A stretch of DNA of 64,000 nt from Streptomyces sp. HUAS 15-9 (GCF_025642155.1 NZ_CP106798.1:7130001-7194000), one strand, 5' to 3'; counted from the first letter of the stretch, positions 52,030 through 62,762 are shown. Made by a program: numbers and translations. The notes: generated by a model from the letters alone, not told the origin.

Positions 52030-53604
52030 TCAGGCATCCGTGAGCCGGGCCTCTTCCAGATCGAGGGTGCGCTGGAGGCGGCGGCGGGTGGTGTCGCTGA
52101 TGCGGTGGGCGTCGTACAGACGCTGCAGTTCCTCCGTCTCCACGGCGATCAGATCGCGGCGGAGCTGGCGGTAGACGAGGTCGGCCGACTCGGTGGCCGC
52201 GGCGTTGCCGTTGTTCTCGGCGAGGCGGTCGCGGGCGTCCTCCAGGCGGGCGTTCAGACCGCGACGGAGCCGGTCGAGCACGATGTCGGAGACGGCCTCC
52301 AGCTCGGCCAGCTCCTCCAGCCGGGCCAGCCCCGCGTGAGCCAGATGGGAGCGGGCCTCGGTCTCCTCGCGTTCGGTGTGGGCCGGCTCCAGGGCGATGC
52401 CGGAGGCGCGGACGACGGGGGCGAGGGTGAAGCCCTGGACGACCAGGGTGACCACGACCACGGAGGTGGTGAGCACGAGCACAAGCGGCCGGTCGGTCAG
52501 CGTGCTGCCGCTCTTGGTGACCTCGGGGATGGACAGGGCAGCGGCCAGCGGCATCACGCCGCGCGTGCCGGCCCAGGTGAGGACCATCGGGAGCCGCCAG
52601 TTCAGGCGGTGGATGCCGCCCTTGCGCTGCACGACCGCGGACAGCGGCGCGAGCCACAGCATCCGCACGGCGATGAGCGTGGCGGCGACGGCGAGGGCGT
52701 ACAACGGCCAGGTGCGGTCGCCGTCGGCGAGCGCCCGTACCTCGGCCGGGAGGGCCAGCCCGATGAGGCTGAACACCACGCTCTCCAGGAGGAACACCAC
52801 CGTGCCGTACACGGCGTGCAACTGGAGCCGAATGCGGGCGTTGGTGAGCCGGTCGCCCCGGCCGCCCAGGATCACCCCGGCGACCACGCACGAGGTCACT
52901 CCGGAGGTGTGCGCGGCCTCCGCCAGGAGATAGGAGGCATACGGGGTGACCAGCGCGATCACCGTCTCCAGCACCGGGTCCTCGGTACGGCGGCGGATCA
53001 ACATGATCACTCCGGCGACCGCCGCCCCGATCACGGTGCCGCCGCCGGCCAGCAGCAGGAACTGTCCGCCGGCCGCGCCCCAGTTCGCCGCCGCCGACGC
53101 GATCGCGATACCCGCCGCCACCCGCACCAGCACCAGCGAGGTGGCGTCGTTGAACAGGCTCTCCGCCTGGACGAGTACCTGCACCCGGGGCGGGAGGGCG
53201 AGCCGACGGCCGAGCGCGGTCACCGCGACCGGGTCGGTGCTGGCCAGCACCGCGCCCAGCACGAACGCCATCTGCCAGGACAGCGGGGTGACTGTGGCCG
53301 CCACCACGGCGACGGCCGCCGCCGACGCCAGGACCAGACCGATCGCGAGGATCCCGACCGGTTTCCATACCGCCCGCAGCTCGCGCCACGGCATGTCCTC
53401 CGCGCTCGCATACAGCAGAGGCGGCAGCACCACCAGCCCGATGATCTCCGGGCTGATCTGGATCTCGGGAGTGCCGGGCAGCAGCGCGACGGCAAGACCG
53501 GCGACCACCAGCAGCGAGGGCGCGGGAATGCGCCACCGGCGCGCGAAGGTCGCCACCACGGTGGCCAGAATGACCAACGCAAGAACCGTCCCGACGCTCC
53601 GCAT
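52030..53604 (-). CDS. Na+/H+ antiporter, CPA1/NhaP type
   Basis: 524 aa from ATG 53604 (GGGGGAAA upstream). Twelve or so hydrophobic segments, with conserved GAVLASTDPVAVTALGRRL (TDP motif, about 140), AESLFNDATSLVLVR (ND motif) and LTWAGTRGVMPLAAALSIPE. The C-terminal about 120 residues are a cytoplasmic helical tail (EELAELEAVSDIVLDRLRRG). It exchanges Na+ or K+ for protons. It is divergent from the KdpD-like kinase, with the operator array between. Confidence 0.92.
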   Translation of the reverse strand: MRSVGTVLALVILATVVATFARRWRIPAPSLLVVAGLAVALLPGTPEIQISPEIIGLVVLPPLLYASAEDMPWRELRAVWKPVGILAIGLVLASAAAVAVVAATVTPLSWQMAFVLGAVLASTDPVAVTALGRRLALPPRVQVLVQAESLFNDATSLVLVRVAAGIAIASAAANWGAAGGQFLLLAGGGTVIGAAVAGVIMLIRRRTEDPVLETVIALVTPYASYLLAEAAHTSGVTSCVVAGVILGGRGDRLTNARIRLQLHAVYGTVVFLLESVVFSLIGLALPAEVRALADGDRTWPLYALAVAATLIAVRMLWLAPLSAVVQRKGGIHRLNWRLPMVLTWAGTRGVMPLAAALSIPEVTKSGSTLTDRPLVLVLTTSVVVVTLVVQGFTLAPVVRASGIALEPAHTEREETEARSHLAHAGLARLEELAELEAVSDIVLDRLRRGLNARLEDARDRLAENNGNAAATESADLVYRQLRRDLIAVETEELQRLYDAHRISDTTRRRLQRTLDLEEARLTDA

Positions 53605-53696
53605 GCCGTTTCCCCCTGGGCTGAAAAAGGGAGCCGCCCTGGCTCCCCTGCCGACCAGACTTCCCGGCACACCGCTTTCACCCTATCGGCCCAGGT

Positions 53697-53748
53697 CACG
53701 TCAGAGCAGTGTCAAAGTGACCGGGATCGGCGCCAAGGAAACGCTAAG
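53697..53748 (+). promoter_or_regulatory. KdpE-like operator array 2
   Basis: Same geometry as the other two arrays with weaker repeats: CACGTCAGA at 53697, AGTGTCAAA at 53708, GGCGCCAAG at 53729 and AACGCTAAG at 53740. It ends 95 bp before ATG 53843 in the divergent spacer with the antiporter gene. Confidence 0.45.
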
Positions 53749-53842
53749 ACGCATCCCGCACGGCTCCGGGAAGGGCTTCCTTAGGAGCAGCCCCCCTTCA
53801 TCGTGGGGGAGTTGATCCAGTGAGCGGAGCGCGTCGGCGGCG

Positions 53843-56341
53843 ATGAGTGACGTACGGCCCGGACGACTGAAGGTCTACCTCGGCGCGGCTCCAGGCGTCG
53901 GCAAGACCTACCGGATGCTCGACGAGGGGCGCCGCCGTGCCGCGCGCGGGGCGGACGTGGTGGTCGGCTTCGTGGAGTGCCACGGCCGCCGGTACACCGA
54001 GGCGATGCTCGACGGCCTGGAGGTCGTCCCGCGTGCCTCCTGCATGTACCGCGGCGGGGGCTTCGAGGAGATGGACCTGGCCGCGGTGCTCGCCCGGCGC
54101 CCGCAGGTGGCGATCGTGGACGAGTTCGCGCACACCAACGTCCCCGGGGACGGGCACAACGCCAAGCGGTGGCAGGACATCGACGCCCTGCTCGCCGTCG
54201 GCATCGATGTGATCACCGCGCTGAACATCCAGCACCTGGAGTCACTCAACGACGTCGTCGAGAAGATCACCAACGTTCCGCAGCACGAGACGGTGCCCGA
54301 CGAGGTCGTACGCCGGGCCGGGCAGATCGAGCTGGTGGACATGCCCCCCGAGGGGCTGCGCCGCCGTATGGCGCACGGCAACATCTACGCCCCTGAGAAG
54401 GTCGACGCGGCCCTCGCCAACTACTTCCGGCCCGGCAATCTCACCGCCCTGCGGCAGCTGGCGCTGCTGTGGGTGGCCGACCGGGTGGACGAGGCGTTGC
54501 AGGAGTACCGCTCGCAGCACGGCATCGGTGGGGTGTGGGAGACCCGGGAACGGGTCGTCGTGGCCCTGACCGGAGGCCCGGAGGGCGACACGCTGATCCG
54601 GCGGGCGGCGCGGATCGCCGCCCGGTCGGCCGGCGGGGACCTGCTCGCGGTGCACGTGGCCCGCAGCGACGGCCTGGCCGACGGCGTCTCGGCCGCCTCG
54701 CTCGCCCGCCAGCGCAGGCTGGTGGAGGACCTCGGCGGCAGCTACCACTCGGTCATCGGCGAGGACGTGTCCACCACCCTGGTGGAGTTCGCCCGCGCGG
54801 AGAACGCCACCCAGCTGGTCCTCGGCACCAGCCGTCGCGGCCGGCTGCAGCGTTTCCTGACCGGACCCGGCACGGGCGAGACCGTGACCGAGCTGTCCGG
54901 CGACATCGACGTCCACCGCGTCACCCACGAACGGGCCGGACGCGGCACCCTCCTTCCCTCGCGCCGCCGCACGCTGTCCACGGCCCGGCTGATCGCCGGC
55001 CCCGTGGCCGGGCTGGTCCTGCCCGTGCTGCTCACGGCCGTGCTCGCCCAGGTGCGCGGGACGCTGGACCTGACCAGCGAGGTGCTGCTGTTCCTGCTCG
55101 CCGTGGTCGGTGTGGCCTGCATAGGCGGTGTCACCTCCGCGGTGATCGCCTCGGTGACGGCGTCGCTGCTGCTGAACTACTGGTTCATCCCGCCCATCGG
55201 CTCCTTCGCCCTGAAGGACGCAAACTCCGTTCTGGCGCCTTCCGTGTTCGCGGTCGTCGCGGCCACCGTGGCCGGCGTCGTGGACCGCTCGCTGCGTCTG
55301 TCCCGGCGCTCGGCACGGGCCACCGCCGAGGCGGAGACCATGTCCTCGCTGGCCGGCACCATCGTGCGGGGCGAGGCGACGATCCCGGCCCTGCTGGAGC
55401 GGACCCGCGAGACCTTCGCCATGGAATCGGCGGAGCTGGCGGACGAGCAACCGGACACCGAAGGCGCCACCTTTGTACCAGCCGGTCCGGGCGCATACCT
55501 GGTGCTGTGCGGCCGTACCCTCTCCTCCTCCGAGCGGCGGGTGCTGGCCGCGTTCGCCGCGCACGTCGGCTCGGCGGTGGAGCGGGCCCGGCTGGCCGAG
55601 GCGGCGGCCGAGGTGGAGCCGGTCAAGGCCGCCGACCGGCTGCGTACGGCCCTGCTGCGGGCCGTCGGCCACGACCTGCGCACCCCGCTCGCGGCAGGCT
55701 GGGCCGCCGTCACCTCCCTGCGCAGCCGCGACGTCGAATTCTCGCCCGAGGACCGCGACGAACTCCTCGCCACCGCCGACGAGTCCATGGCCAAGCTGAA
55801 CCGCCTGGTGGAGAACCTGCTCGACCTCAGCCGCCTGGAGGCCGGCGCCCTCACCCTGAACCTCCGCCCCACCTCCCTGGACGAGGTCCTGCCCATGGCG
55901 CTCGCCGACATCCCGGAGGTCGAGGTGGCGGACGTGGAGGACATCCCGGCGGTGCTGGCCGACCCGCCGCTGTTGGAGCGGGTGATCGCCAACCTGGTCG
56001 GCAACGCCGCCCGCCACACCCCTCCGGGACGAAAGGTCGTGGTCACCGCCAGTGCTCTGGCAGGCCGGGTCGAGCTGCGGGTCGTGGACCGGGGGCCGGG
56101 ACTCCCGCAGACCGATCGGGAGCGGACCTTCGAGCCGTTCCAGCGGCTGGGCGACACCGACAACACCACCGGACTCGGTCTCGGCCTCGCCCTCGCCCGG
56201 GGCCTGACCGAGGCCATGAACGGCAGCCTCAGCCCTGAGGACACCCCCGGCGGCGGCCTGACCATGGTCGTCTCGCTGCCCTTCGCGGAGCAGGCCGTAG
56301 GGGCCGAACCCGCCCAGCAGAGCGCAGGAGGTGCGCGATGA
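53843..56341 (+). CDS. KdpD-like sensor histidine kinase (second copy)
   Basis: 832 aa. The KdpD N-terminal domain has Walker A GAAPGVGKTYRML at about 14-26 and VDEFAHTNVPG; a USP-like domain lies at about 235-365 (VVVALTGGPEGDTLIRRAAR); DUF4118 TM segments at about 390-490 (SLLLNYWFIPPIGSFAL); HisKA with VGHDLRTPLAAGW (phospho-His about 613) and HATPase_c with NLVGNAARH and GLGLGLALARG. No response regulator gene is adjacent, so it may signal through KdpE or another regulator. The stop overlaps the next ATG. Confidence 0.93.
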   Translation: MSDVRPGRLKVYLGAAPGVGKTYRMLDEGRRRAARGADVVVGFVECHGRRYTEAMLDGLEVVPRASCMYRGGGFEEMDLAAVLARRPQVAIVDEFAHTNVPGDGHNAKRWQDIDALLAVGIDVITALNIQHLESLNDVVEKITNVPQHETVPDEVVRRAGQIELVDMPPEGLRRRMAHGNIYAPEKVDAALANYFRPGNLTALRQLALLWVADRVDEALQEYRSQHGIGGVWETRERVVVALTGGPEGDTLIRRAARIAARSAGGDLLAVHVARSDGLADGVSAASLARQRRLVEDLGGSYHSVIGEDVSTTLVEFARAENATQLVLGTSRRGRLQRFLTGPGTGETVTELSGDIDVHRVTHERAGRGTLLPSRRRTLSTARLIAGPVAGLVLPVLLTAVLAQVRGTLDLTSEVLLFLLAVVGVACIGGVTSAVIASVTASLLLNYWFIPPIGSFALKDANSVLAPSVFAVVAATVAGVVDRSLRLSRRSARATAEAETMSSLAGTIVRGEATIPALLERTRETFAMESAELADEQPDTEGATFVPAGPGAYLVLCGRTLSSSERRVLAAFAAHVGSAVERARLAEAAAEVEPVKAADRLRTALLRAVGHDLRTPLAAGWAAVTSLRSRDVEFSPEDRDELLATADESMAKLNRLVENLLDLSRLEAGALTLNLRPTSLDEVLPMALADIPEVEVADVEDIPAVLADPPLLERVIANLVGNAARHTPPGRKVVVTASALAGRVELRVVDRGPGLPQTDRERTFEPFQRLGDTDNTTGLGLGLALARGLTEAMNGSLSPEDTPGGGLTMVVSLPFAEQAVGAEPAQQSAGGAR

Positions 56342-57138
56342 GCACGGAGACGGGCGCCTGGAGGATGCTGCACGGCAAGCATGCCCCGGCCCACACCTGG
56401 CCCCTCAGGGACCGGCTGGCCCTGACGGCCGGACTGGCCGCCCCCTTCCTGGTGGCCCTCACGCTCGTACCGTTCCGTACGGGCCTGTCGCACACGAACG
56501 CCGCCCTGATCCTCGTCGTGGTGGTGGTCGCGGTGTCCGCGCTGGGCAGCCGCACGGCAGGCGTCGTCGCGGCCCTGTCGGCGGCAGCCTGGTTCGACTT
56601 CTTCCTCACCCGGCCGTACGAGACCTTCGACATCAACGCCTCGGCGGACATCGAGACCGCGGTGCTCCTGCTGGTGGTCGGCGTCATCGTGTCGCAGCTC
56701 GCGGCCCGAGCCCGCCGGCTGGAGGTCATGACGGTGACCGAGGCGTCGCACCTGGCGCGCATCCACCGCACAGCCGACCTCGTGCAGTCCGCCAACTCCG
56801 CGGACACCGTGGTCGACCACGTCCGCACCGAGCTGACCGACCTGCTCGGCCTGCGCGCCTGCCGCTTCGAATACGGCACCCTCATGGGACGGCCCCCGCG
56901 CCTGGAGAAGGACGGCAGCGTGACGGTGGGCCGCCGCACCTGGAATCCCGACACGGACGGCTGGCCCGAGGGCGAGATCGAACTGCGCGCCTACGGCAAC
57001 GGCCACTACCTCGGCCGCTTCATGCTCACCCCCGGCACCGGCGCCGTCCCTCCGCTCCAGGCCCGGCTGGTCGCGGTGACGCTGGCCGATCAGACGGGAG
57101 CGGCCCTGGACACGTCGGGACCGGTGCGCGGGTGGTGA
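56338..57138 (+). CDS. DUF4118 membrane protein (KdpD-derived, no kinase)
   Basis: 266 aa, coupled by ATGA to the KdpD-like kinase. Three or four TM helices (about 25-125) with the KdpD-type signature AAAWFDFFLTRPYETFDI, then a cytoplasmic GAF-like region (about 135-260; ADLVQSANSADTVVDHVRTE). There is no His-kinase core. It may modulate the neighbouring kinase as a truncated partner (inference). Confidence 0.85.
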   Translation: MSTETGAWRMLHGKHAPAHTWPLRDRLALTAGLAAPFLVALTLVPFRTGLSHTNAALILVVVVVAVSALGSRTAGVVAALSAAAWFDFFLTRPYETFDINASADIETAVLLLVVGVIVSQLAARARRLEVMTVTEASHLARIHRTADLVQSANSADTVVDHVRTELTDLLGLRACRFEYGTLMGRPPRLEKDGSVTVGRRTWNPDTDGWPEGEIELRAYGNGHYLGRFMLTPGTGAVPPLQARLVAVTLADQTGAALDTSGPVRGW

Positions 57139-57191
57139 GACCGGGCGCGGCGGATTCCCTGACGCGTTCCTGACGCCGGACGGGCCGCTCG

Positions 57192-57341
57192 GTGGAACGA
57201 CGCCGGTCCGGCTTCGACTGGCGGCCTCTGCAGGGGCGGGTGCTGCGCGCCGGCGACCGCGTCGTCCTGGCGACCACCCGGCGCGGGCTGGACATCCTCA
57301 TGACGGGCGGGCAGCCGCATCCCTCGGACCGACGGGACTGA
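57192..57341 (+). pseudogene. TrkA-C/RCK-like C-terminal fragment
   Basis: 49 codons reading DWRPLQGRVLRAGDRVVLAT and TRRGLDILMTGGQ, which resemble the last strands of a TrkA-C regulatory domain from a K+ or cation transporter. No membrane or NAD-binding part is present. It probably is the tail of a lost gene. The short match makes this tentative. Confidence 0.4.
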
Positions 57342-57357
57342 GGGATCACCGCAGGAG

Positions 57358-57915
57358 TCACTCCAGACCGGATGCCTTGAACACGGCCAGCGCGGTCTCG
57401 CGGTCGATGCGGGCCGCGAGTCGGCGCAGCGTCGTCTGCCCGCACAGCAGCAGACCGTCGGCTGCTGCTTTCCGGGCCCCCTCCTCGAAGCGGTGCCACA
57501 GGGCGGGATTGTTCACCAGCACGTCGGGGTCGATCTCGACGCGCGCGCCGTGCGCGTCGCGCAGCAGGAGCCGTTGGGAGACACCGTCCAGGCAGCGCAC
57601 GGACACCAGCTGGTCGGTCCGTACGCGGCGCTTGCCGAGCAACCGCCGGGAGGCCATCCAGCCTCCGCCGGCCGAGACACGGCCCGGGAACAGCACGAGG
57701 AAGAGCAGGAGAGCGAGCGCAAGCCACAACAGACCGCGCCAGAGCGTGAATCGGCCCGAGCCCCAGTCGACGAGCAGGAGCAGGGTGAGCAGTGCGCCAG
57801 CGCATCGGACGGCGTCCTTCACGTCCCGGGCCCAGCAGTGGTCGTGCACTGCGTCCCCGGATGACGGTGCCTCGGCAGCCACCGGTGACCTGCGCGTCTT
57901 CTCACGGCGTCCCAT
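57358..57915 (-). CDS. Hypothetical membrane protein
   Basis: 185 aa from ATG 57915. A charged N-terminus, two adjacent TM helices (about 35-75; ALLTLLLLVDWGSGRFTLWR) and a cytoplasmic C-terminal domain with LVSVRCLDGVSQRLLLRDAH and a conserved-looking VEIDPDVLVNNPALWHRFEE. No family is recognised. It is convergent to the DUF4118 gene and divergent from kdp. Confidence 0.68.
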   Translation of the reverse strand: MGRREKTRRSPVAAEAPSSGDAVHDHCWARDVKDAVRCAGALLTLLLLVDWGSGRFTLWRGLLWLALALLLFLVLFPGRVSAGGGWMASRRLLGKRRVRTDQLVSVRCLDGVSQRLLLRDAHGARVEIDPDVLVNNPALWHRFEEGARKAAADGLLLCGQTTLRRLAARIDRETALAVFKASGLE

Positions 57916-58032
57916 GCCGGTGACGTTAGAGACGCCGAGGACCGGAACACATCGTTTTGACGCCGTTCTGATGAGGACCGCACGGTCCTCGGCCGCTCAC
58001 CCACCAGGGTTACCGGCCGGTAGGAATCATCA

Positions 58033-58084
58033 GCCGTAAGAGTTCCGTCAAAGCCGTGGGTGCGGCCGTAAGAGGGCCGTCAAC
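58033..58084 (+). promoter_or_regulatory. KdpE-like operator array 3 (kdp operon)
   Basis: GCCGTAAGA at 58033 and TCCGTCAAA at 58044, then GCCGTAAGA at 58065 and GCCGTCAAC at 58076: the same 11/21/11 spacing as at 50292. It ends 78 bp before the first small ORF of the kdp operon. Confidence 0.6.
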
Positions 58085-58161
58085 GAGCGACCGTATCCGG
58101 CCAAGGACAGGGTTTCCTCTAAGCGTCCAAGTTCCACCCCGAACCTCTTCAGGAGTTCACG

Positions 58162-58245
58162 ATGGCCGATCTGGCCTTCGTCGCCGTCACGGTCGCGGTC
58201 TTCGCGCTGGTGGCTCTCGTCGCCCGGGGGGTGACGAAGCTGTGA
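58162..58245 (+). CDS. Small 27-aa membrane peptide upstream of kdpF
   Basis: [20 protein letters not shown] followed by ARGVTKL: one TM helix. An AGGAG lies 7 nt before ATG 58162, and its TGA overlaps the kdpF GTG (GTGA). It may be a second KdpF-like stabilising peptide or a leader for coupled translation. Confidence 0.65.
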   Translation: MADLAFVAVTVAVFALVALVARGVTKL

Positions 58246-58331
58246 CCGCCGAGAACATCGTCGGCCTCGTCGTGGCCGTCGCCCTCCTGGGCTATCTCGT
58301 CCTCGCCCTGATCTTCCCGGAGAGGTTCTGA
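58242..58331 (+). CDS. kdpF: K+-transporting ATPase subunit KdpF
   Basis: 29 aa from GTG 58242: [20 protein letters not shown] then LALIFPERF, the typical single-TM KdpF with terminal FPE-F. It stabilises the KdpABC complex in the membrane. It overlaps the preceding small ORF and lies 8 bp before kdpA. Confidence 0.9.
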   Translation: MTAENIVGLVVAVALLGYLVLALIFPERF

Positions 58332-58339
58332 GCACAGAC

Positions 58340-60001
58340 ATGGGTCCCGTACTTGCTGACGTGCTCTTCGTGGCCGCGCTGATCGGCGCGCTCGCCCTCG
58401 TGCACCGTCCCCTCGGCGACTACATGGCCGCCGTCTTCCAGTCCAGGAAGCACCTGCGCGTCGAGCGGTGGATATACCGCTCCGTGGGAGCCAACCCCGA
58501 CGCCGAGATGCGCTGGCCGGCCTATCTGCGCGGGGTGCTGTTCTTCTCCGCCGTGAGCGTGCTGTTCCTCTACCTGCTCCAGCGGCTCCAGGACAAGCTG
58601 CCGCTGTCGCTCGGTTTCAAGCCGATCAGCCCGGACCAGGCGTTCAACACGGCCGCATCCTTCGTGTCCAACACGAACTGGCAGTCCTACTCGGGCGAGG
58701 TGGCGATGAGCCACGTCACCCAGACCATGGGCCTGGCCGTGCAGAACTTCGTGTCGGCGGCCGTCGGCATCGCGGTCGCGGTTGCGCTGGTGCGCGGCTT
58801 CGCCCGGTCCCGCACCGGCGACCTGGGCAACTTCTGGGCCGACCTGGTGCGCTGCATCATCCGGATCCTGATCCCGATCTCCGTGATCGCGGCCGTGGTC
58901 CTGATCGCCTGCGGTGCCATCCAGAACTTCGGCGACATCCACCACATCACCACGCTCACCGGCCAGAAGCAGGCCATCAGCCCGGGCGCCGTGGCGTCGC
59001 AGGAGGCCATCAAGGACCTGGGCACCAACGGCGGCGGTTTCTTCAACGCCAACAGCGCGCACCCGTTCGAGAACCCCAACGGCTTCACGAACTGGCTGGA
59101 GATCTTCCTGCTGCTGGTGATCCCGTTCTCGCTGCCGCGCACCTTCGGCAAGATGGTCGGCAGTGTGCAGCAGGGCTACGCGATCGTCGCCGCGATGGGC
59201 ATCATCTGGTTCTTCGCCCTCGTCGCCGTGACCTGGCTGGAGTACGCCCACCCCGGCACCGCCTCGCATCTGGCGGGCGGCGCGATGGAGGGCAAGGAGC
59301 AGCGCTTCGGCGAGGGCAACTCGTCGGCGTTCGCCGTGTCGACCACGATGACCTCCACCGGATCGGTGGACTCCTTCCACGACTCCTTCGGCGGACTGTC
59401 CGGTGGCGTGCTGCTGCTCGGCATGATGCTCGGCGAGATCGCGCCCGGCGGCACCGGCTCCGGCCTCTACGGCATGCTGATCATGGCGATCATCGCCGTG
59501 TTCATCGCCGGTCTGATGGTCGGCCGTACGCCCGAGTACCTGGGCAAGAAGATCGGTGCCCGCGAGATGAAGCTGGCCGCCGCCTACATCCTGGTCACCC
59601 CGGCTCTGGTGCTGGTCGGCACCGCGCTGGCGATGGCACTGGGCAAGGGCCAGTCGTCGATGACGAACGTGGGCGCGCACGGCTTCTCCGAGGTGTTGTA
59701 CGCGTACACGTCCGCGTCCAACAACAACGGTTCGGCCTTCGCCGGATTCGCCGCCAACACCGAGTACCACAACACGATGCTCGGCCTGTGCATGCTGCTC
59801 GGGCGCTTCGTGCCCATGGTGTTCGTACTGGCGCTGGCCGGCTCGCTCGCCGAGCAGAAGCCCGTCCCGGTCACGGCGGGCACCCTGCGCACCGAGAAGC
59901 CGCTGTTCACCGGTCTGCTGGTGGGGGCGATCCTGATCATCACCGGTCTGACGTTCTTCCCGGCCCTCGCGCTGGGCCCGCTGGCCGAAGGGTTGGCGTG
60001 A
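58340..60001 (+). CDS. kdpA: K+-transporting ATPase subunit KdpA
   Basis: 553 aa, the K+-translocating channel-like subunit with four MPM repeats. Selectivity-filter segments include [10 protein letters not shown] (about 113), [19 protein letters not shown] (about 230), [13 protein letters not shown] (about 335) and [13 protein letters not shown] (about 460). About ten TM helices, of usual length. The stop overlaps the kdpB start (TGATG). Confidence 0.97.
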   Translation: MGPVLADVLFVAALIGALALVHRPLGDYMAAVFQSRKHLRVERWIYRSVGANPDAEMRWPAYLRGVLFFSAVSVLFLYLLQRLQDKLPLSLGFKPISPDQAFNTAASFVSNTNWQSYSGEVAMSHVTQTMGLAVQNFVSAAVGIAVAVALVRGFARSRTGDLGNFWADLVRCIIRILIPISVIAAVVLIACGAIQNFGDIHHITTLTGQKQAISPGAVASQEAIKDLGTNGGGFFNANSAHPFENPNGFTNWLEIFLLLVIPFSLPRTFGKMVGSVQQGYAIVAAMGIIWFFALVAVTWLEYAHPGTASHLAGGAMEGKEQRFGEGNSSAFAVSTTMTSTGSVDSFHDSFGGLSGGVLLLGMMLGEIAPGGTGSGLYGMLIMAIIAVFIAGLMVGRTPEYLGKKIGAREMKLAAAYILVTPALVLVGTALAMALGKGQSSMTNVGAHGFSEVLYAYTSASNNNGSAFAGFAANTEYHNTMLGLCMLLGRFVPMVFVLALAGSLAEQKPVPVTAGTLRTEKPLFTGLLVGAILIITGLTFFPALALGPLAEGLA

Positions 60002-62142
60002 TGACCATCAACACCTCGAAGACAGAGATCAAGAAGCAGGACTCCATGTCCACACCCACCCTCGCGCCCCACCAGGACGCGCCGACCGGGCACAAGGCGC
60101 CCGAAGGCCGTGTCGGCGGCGGACTGTTCGACCCCAAGCAGCTGGTCAAGTCACTGCCCGACGCCTTCCGCAAGCTCGACCCCCGGGTGATGGTCAAGTC
60201 CCCCGTGATGTTCGTGGTCCTCGTCGGCTCCGTCCTGACCACGGTGTTCTCCTTCCAGCACCCGGGCGACTGGTTCGGCTGGACCATCAGCGCCTGGCTG
60301 TGGCTGACCGTGCTCTTCGCCAACCTGGCGGAGGCCGTCGCCGAGGGCCGCGGCAAGGCCCAGGCCGACACCCTGCGCAAGGCCAAGACCGACACGGTCG
60401 CGCGCCGACTGCTGAAGGACGGCTCCGAGGAGCAGGTGCCGGGCACGGCGCTGACCATCGGCGACCTGGTGGTCTGCGAGGCGGGCGACATCATCCCTGG
60501 TGACGGTGACGTCGTCGAGGGTGTCGCCTCGGTGGACGAGTCGGCGATCACCGGTGAGTCGGCTCCGGTCATCCGTGAGTCCGGCGGTGACCGGTCCGCG
60601 GTGACGGGCGGTACGAAGGTGCTGTCCGACCGGATCGTCATCAAGATCACGACGAAGCCGGGCGAGACGTTCATCGACCGGATGATCAACCTGGTGGAGG
60701 GCGCGGCCCGGCAGAAGACGCCGAACGAGATCGCGCTGAACATCCTGCTCGCCTCGCTGACGATCGTGTTCCTGCTGGCGGTGGCGACCCTGCCGCCGTT
60801 CGCGAACTACGCGCACTCCAACCTCAGCATGGTCGTGCTGGTGGCCCTGTTGGTCTGTCTGATCCCGACCACGATCGGCGCCCTGCTCTCCGCGATCGGC
60901 ATCGCGGGCATGGACCGCCTGGTGCAGCGCAACGTGCTGGCGATGTCGGGCCGTGCGGTCGAGGCCGCCGGTGACGTCTCCACGCTGCTGCTCGACAAGA
61001 CCGGCACCATCACGCTGGGCAACCGGCAGGCGGCCGAGTTCGTGCCGGTGCGCGGCACCACGGAGGCCGAGGTCGCCGACGCCGCCCAGCTCTCCTCGCT
61101 GGCTGACGAGACGCCCGAGGGCCGCTCCATCGTCGTCCTGGCGAAGGAGAAGTACGGGCTGCGCGAGCGCCACCAGGGCGAGCTGGCGCACGCCGAGTGG
61201 ATCGCCTTCACCGCCCAGACCCGGATGTCGGGTGTGGACGTCGACGGCCGCAAGGTCCGCAAGGGCGCCACCGCCTCGGTCATCGCCTGGGTGGAGGAGC
61301 AGGGCGGCACGGTCGCCGAGGACGCTCAGGCGCTGACCGACCGGATCTCCGAGGCGGGCGGCACACCGCTGCTGGTCGCCGTCAAGGACGAGCGGGGCGC
61401 CCGGGTCCTGGGTGTCATCTACTTGAAGGACGTCGTCAAGGAGGGCATGCGGGAGCGGTTCGAGGAGCTGCGCCGCATGGGCATCAAGACCGTCATGATC
61501 ACGGGTGACAACCCGCTGACCGCCAAGGCGATCGCCGAGGAGGCGGGCGTCGACGACTTCCTCGCGGAGGCCACTCCCGAGGACAAGATGGCGCTCATCA
61601 AGCGGGAGCAGGCGGGCGGCAAGCTCGTCGCGATGACCGGTGACGGTACGAACGACGCCCCCGCGCTGGCCCAGGCGGACGTCGGCGTGGCGATGAACAC
61701 GGGCACGTCGGCCGCCAAGGAGGCCGGCAACATGGTCGACCTCGACTCCAACCCGACCAAGCTCATCGAGATCGTCGAGATCGGCAAGCAACTCCTCATC
61801 ACCCGGGGCGCGTTGACCACGTTCTCCATCGCCAACGACGTCGCGAAGTACTTCGCGATCATCCCGGCGCTGTTCGCGGCGGTCTACCCGGGCCTGGACA
61901 AGCTCAACATCATGGGCCTGTCCTCGCCGGACTCCGCGATCCTGTCCGCCGTCATCTTCAACGCGCTGATCATCATCGCGCTGGTGCCGCTGTCCCTGAA
62001 GGGCGTGCAGTACAAGCCGGTGAGCGCGGACAAGATGCTCCGCCGCAACCTCACGATCTACGGCCTCGGCGGGCTGATCGCCCCCTTCATCGGCATCAAG
62101 ATCATCGACCTGCTCATCTCGCTCATCCCCGGGATCGGGTGA
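60001..62142 (+). CDS. kdpB: K+-transporting ATPase subunit KdpB
   Basis: 713 aa P-type ATPase. The actuator loop [13 protein letters not shown] (about 183), phosphorylation motif [13 protein letters not shown] (Asp about 330), hinge [18 protein letters not shown] and C-terminal TM helices are complete. It hydrolyses ATP to drive K+ uptake through KdpA. A first start is ATG 60001; a second ATG (MSTPTLAPH) 15 codons in is possible. The truncated paralog at 49459-49980 matches its N-terminus. Confidence 0.97.
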   Translation: MTINTSKTEIKKQDSMSTPTLAPHQDAPTGHKAPEGRVGGGLFDPKQLVKSLPDAFRKLDPRVMVKSPVMFVVLVGSVLTTVFSFQHPGDWFGWTISAWLWLTVLFANLAEAVAEGRGKAQADTLRKAKTDTVARRLLKDGSEEQVPGTALTIGDLVVCEAGDIIPGDGDVVEGVASVDESAITGESAPVIRESGGDRSAVTGGTKVLSDRIVIKITTKPGETFIDRMINLVEGAARQKTPNEIALNILLASLTIVFLLAVATLPPFANYAHSNLSMVVLVALLVCLIPTTIGALLSAIGIAGMDRLVQRNVLAMSGRAVEAAGDVSTLLLDKTGTITLGNRQAAEFVPVRGTTEAEVADAAQLSSLADETPEGRSIVVLAKEKYGLRERHQGELAHAEWIAFTAQTRMSGVDVDGRKVRKGATASVIAWVEEQGGTVAEDAQALTDRISEAGGTPLLVAVKDERGARVLGVIYLKDVVKEGMRERFEELRRMGIKTVMITGDNPLTAKAIAEEAGVDDFLAEATPEDKMALIKREQAGGKLVAMTGDGTNDAPALAQADVGVAMNTGTSAAKEAGNMVDLDSNPTKLIEIVEIGKQLLITRGALTTFSIANDVAKYFAIIPALFAAVYPGLDKLNIMGLSSPDSAILSAVIFNALIIIALVPLSLKGVQYKPVSADKMLRRNLTIYGLGGLIAPFIGIKIIDLLISLIPGIG

Positions 62143-62762
62143 AGGACATGAACAACTCCTTTGTGAACTTCGGCCGTATGACGTGGGCCGCCCTGCGCAT
62201 GCTGCTCGTCCTCACCGTCGTGACCGGCATCGTCTACCCCCTCGTCGTCACCGGCATCGGCCAGGCGGCCTTCCATGACGAGGCCAACGGCTCGATGGTG
62301 AAGGTCGACGGCAAGGAGGTCGGCTCGAAGCTGATCGGCCAGAGCTGGAACCTGCCCGGCACCGACAAGCCGGACCCGAAGTGGTTCCAGCCTCGTCCGT
62401 CCAACAGCAACTACGACCCGCTGACCACCGGTTCCAGCCAGCTCAGCGCCAGTAACCCCGAGCTGGTGCAGAGGGTGAAGGACGCGAAGAAGCAGGTCGC
62501 CGAGTTCAACGGCGTACCGCAGTCCGAGGTGCCCAAGGACGCGGTGACCGGCTCGGCCTCCGCGATCGACCCGGACATCTCCCCGGCCTACGCCGACATC
62601 CAGGTGGGCCGCGTGGCCAAGGCGAACGGACTGCCCGTCGCCCAGGTGCAGAAGCTGGTCGAGGAACACACCGACGGCCGCACCCTCGGCTTCATGGGCG
62701 AGCCGCACGTCAACGTCCTGGCGCTCAACATCGCGCTCAAGGACCTTCTGGCGAAGCAGTGA
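62139..62762 (+). CDS. kdpC: K+-transporting ATPase subunit KdpC
   Basis: 207 aa from GTG 62139 (GTGA overlap with kdpB); ATG 62148 is an alternative three codons in. One N-terminal TM helix ([20 protein letters not shown]), then the exposed domain with [20 protein letters not shown] and [17 protein letters not shown], ending [17 protein letters not shown]. It stabilises the complex and may aid nucleotide binding. Confidence 0.96.
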   Translation: MKDMNNSFVNFGRMTWAALRMLLVLTVVTGIVYPLVVTGIGQAAFHDEANGSMVKVDGKEVGSKLIGQSWNLPGTDKPDPKWFQPRPSNSNYDPLTTGSSQLSASNPELVQRVKDAKKQVAEFNGVPQSEVPKDAVTGSASAIDPDISPAYADIQVGRVAKANGLPVAQVQKLVEEHTDGRTLGFMGEPHVNVLALNIALKDLLAKQ

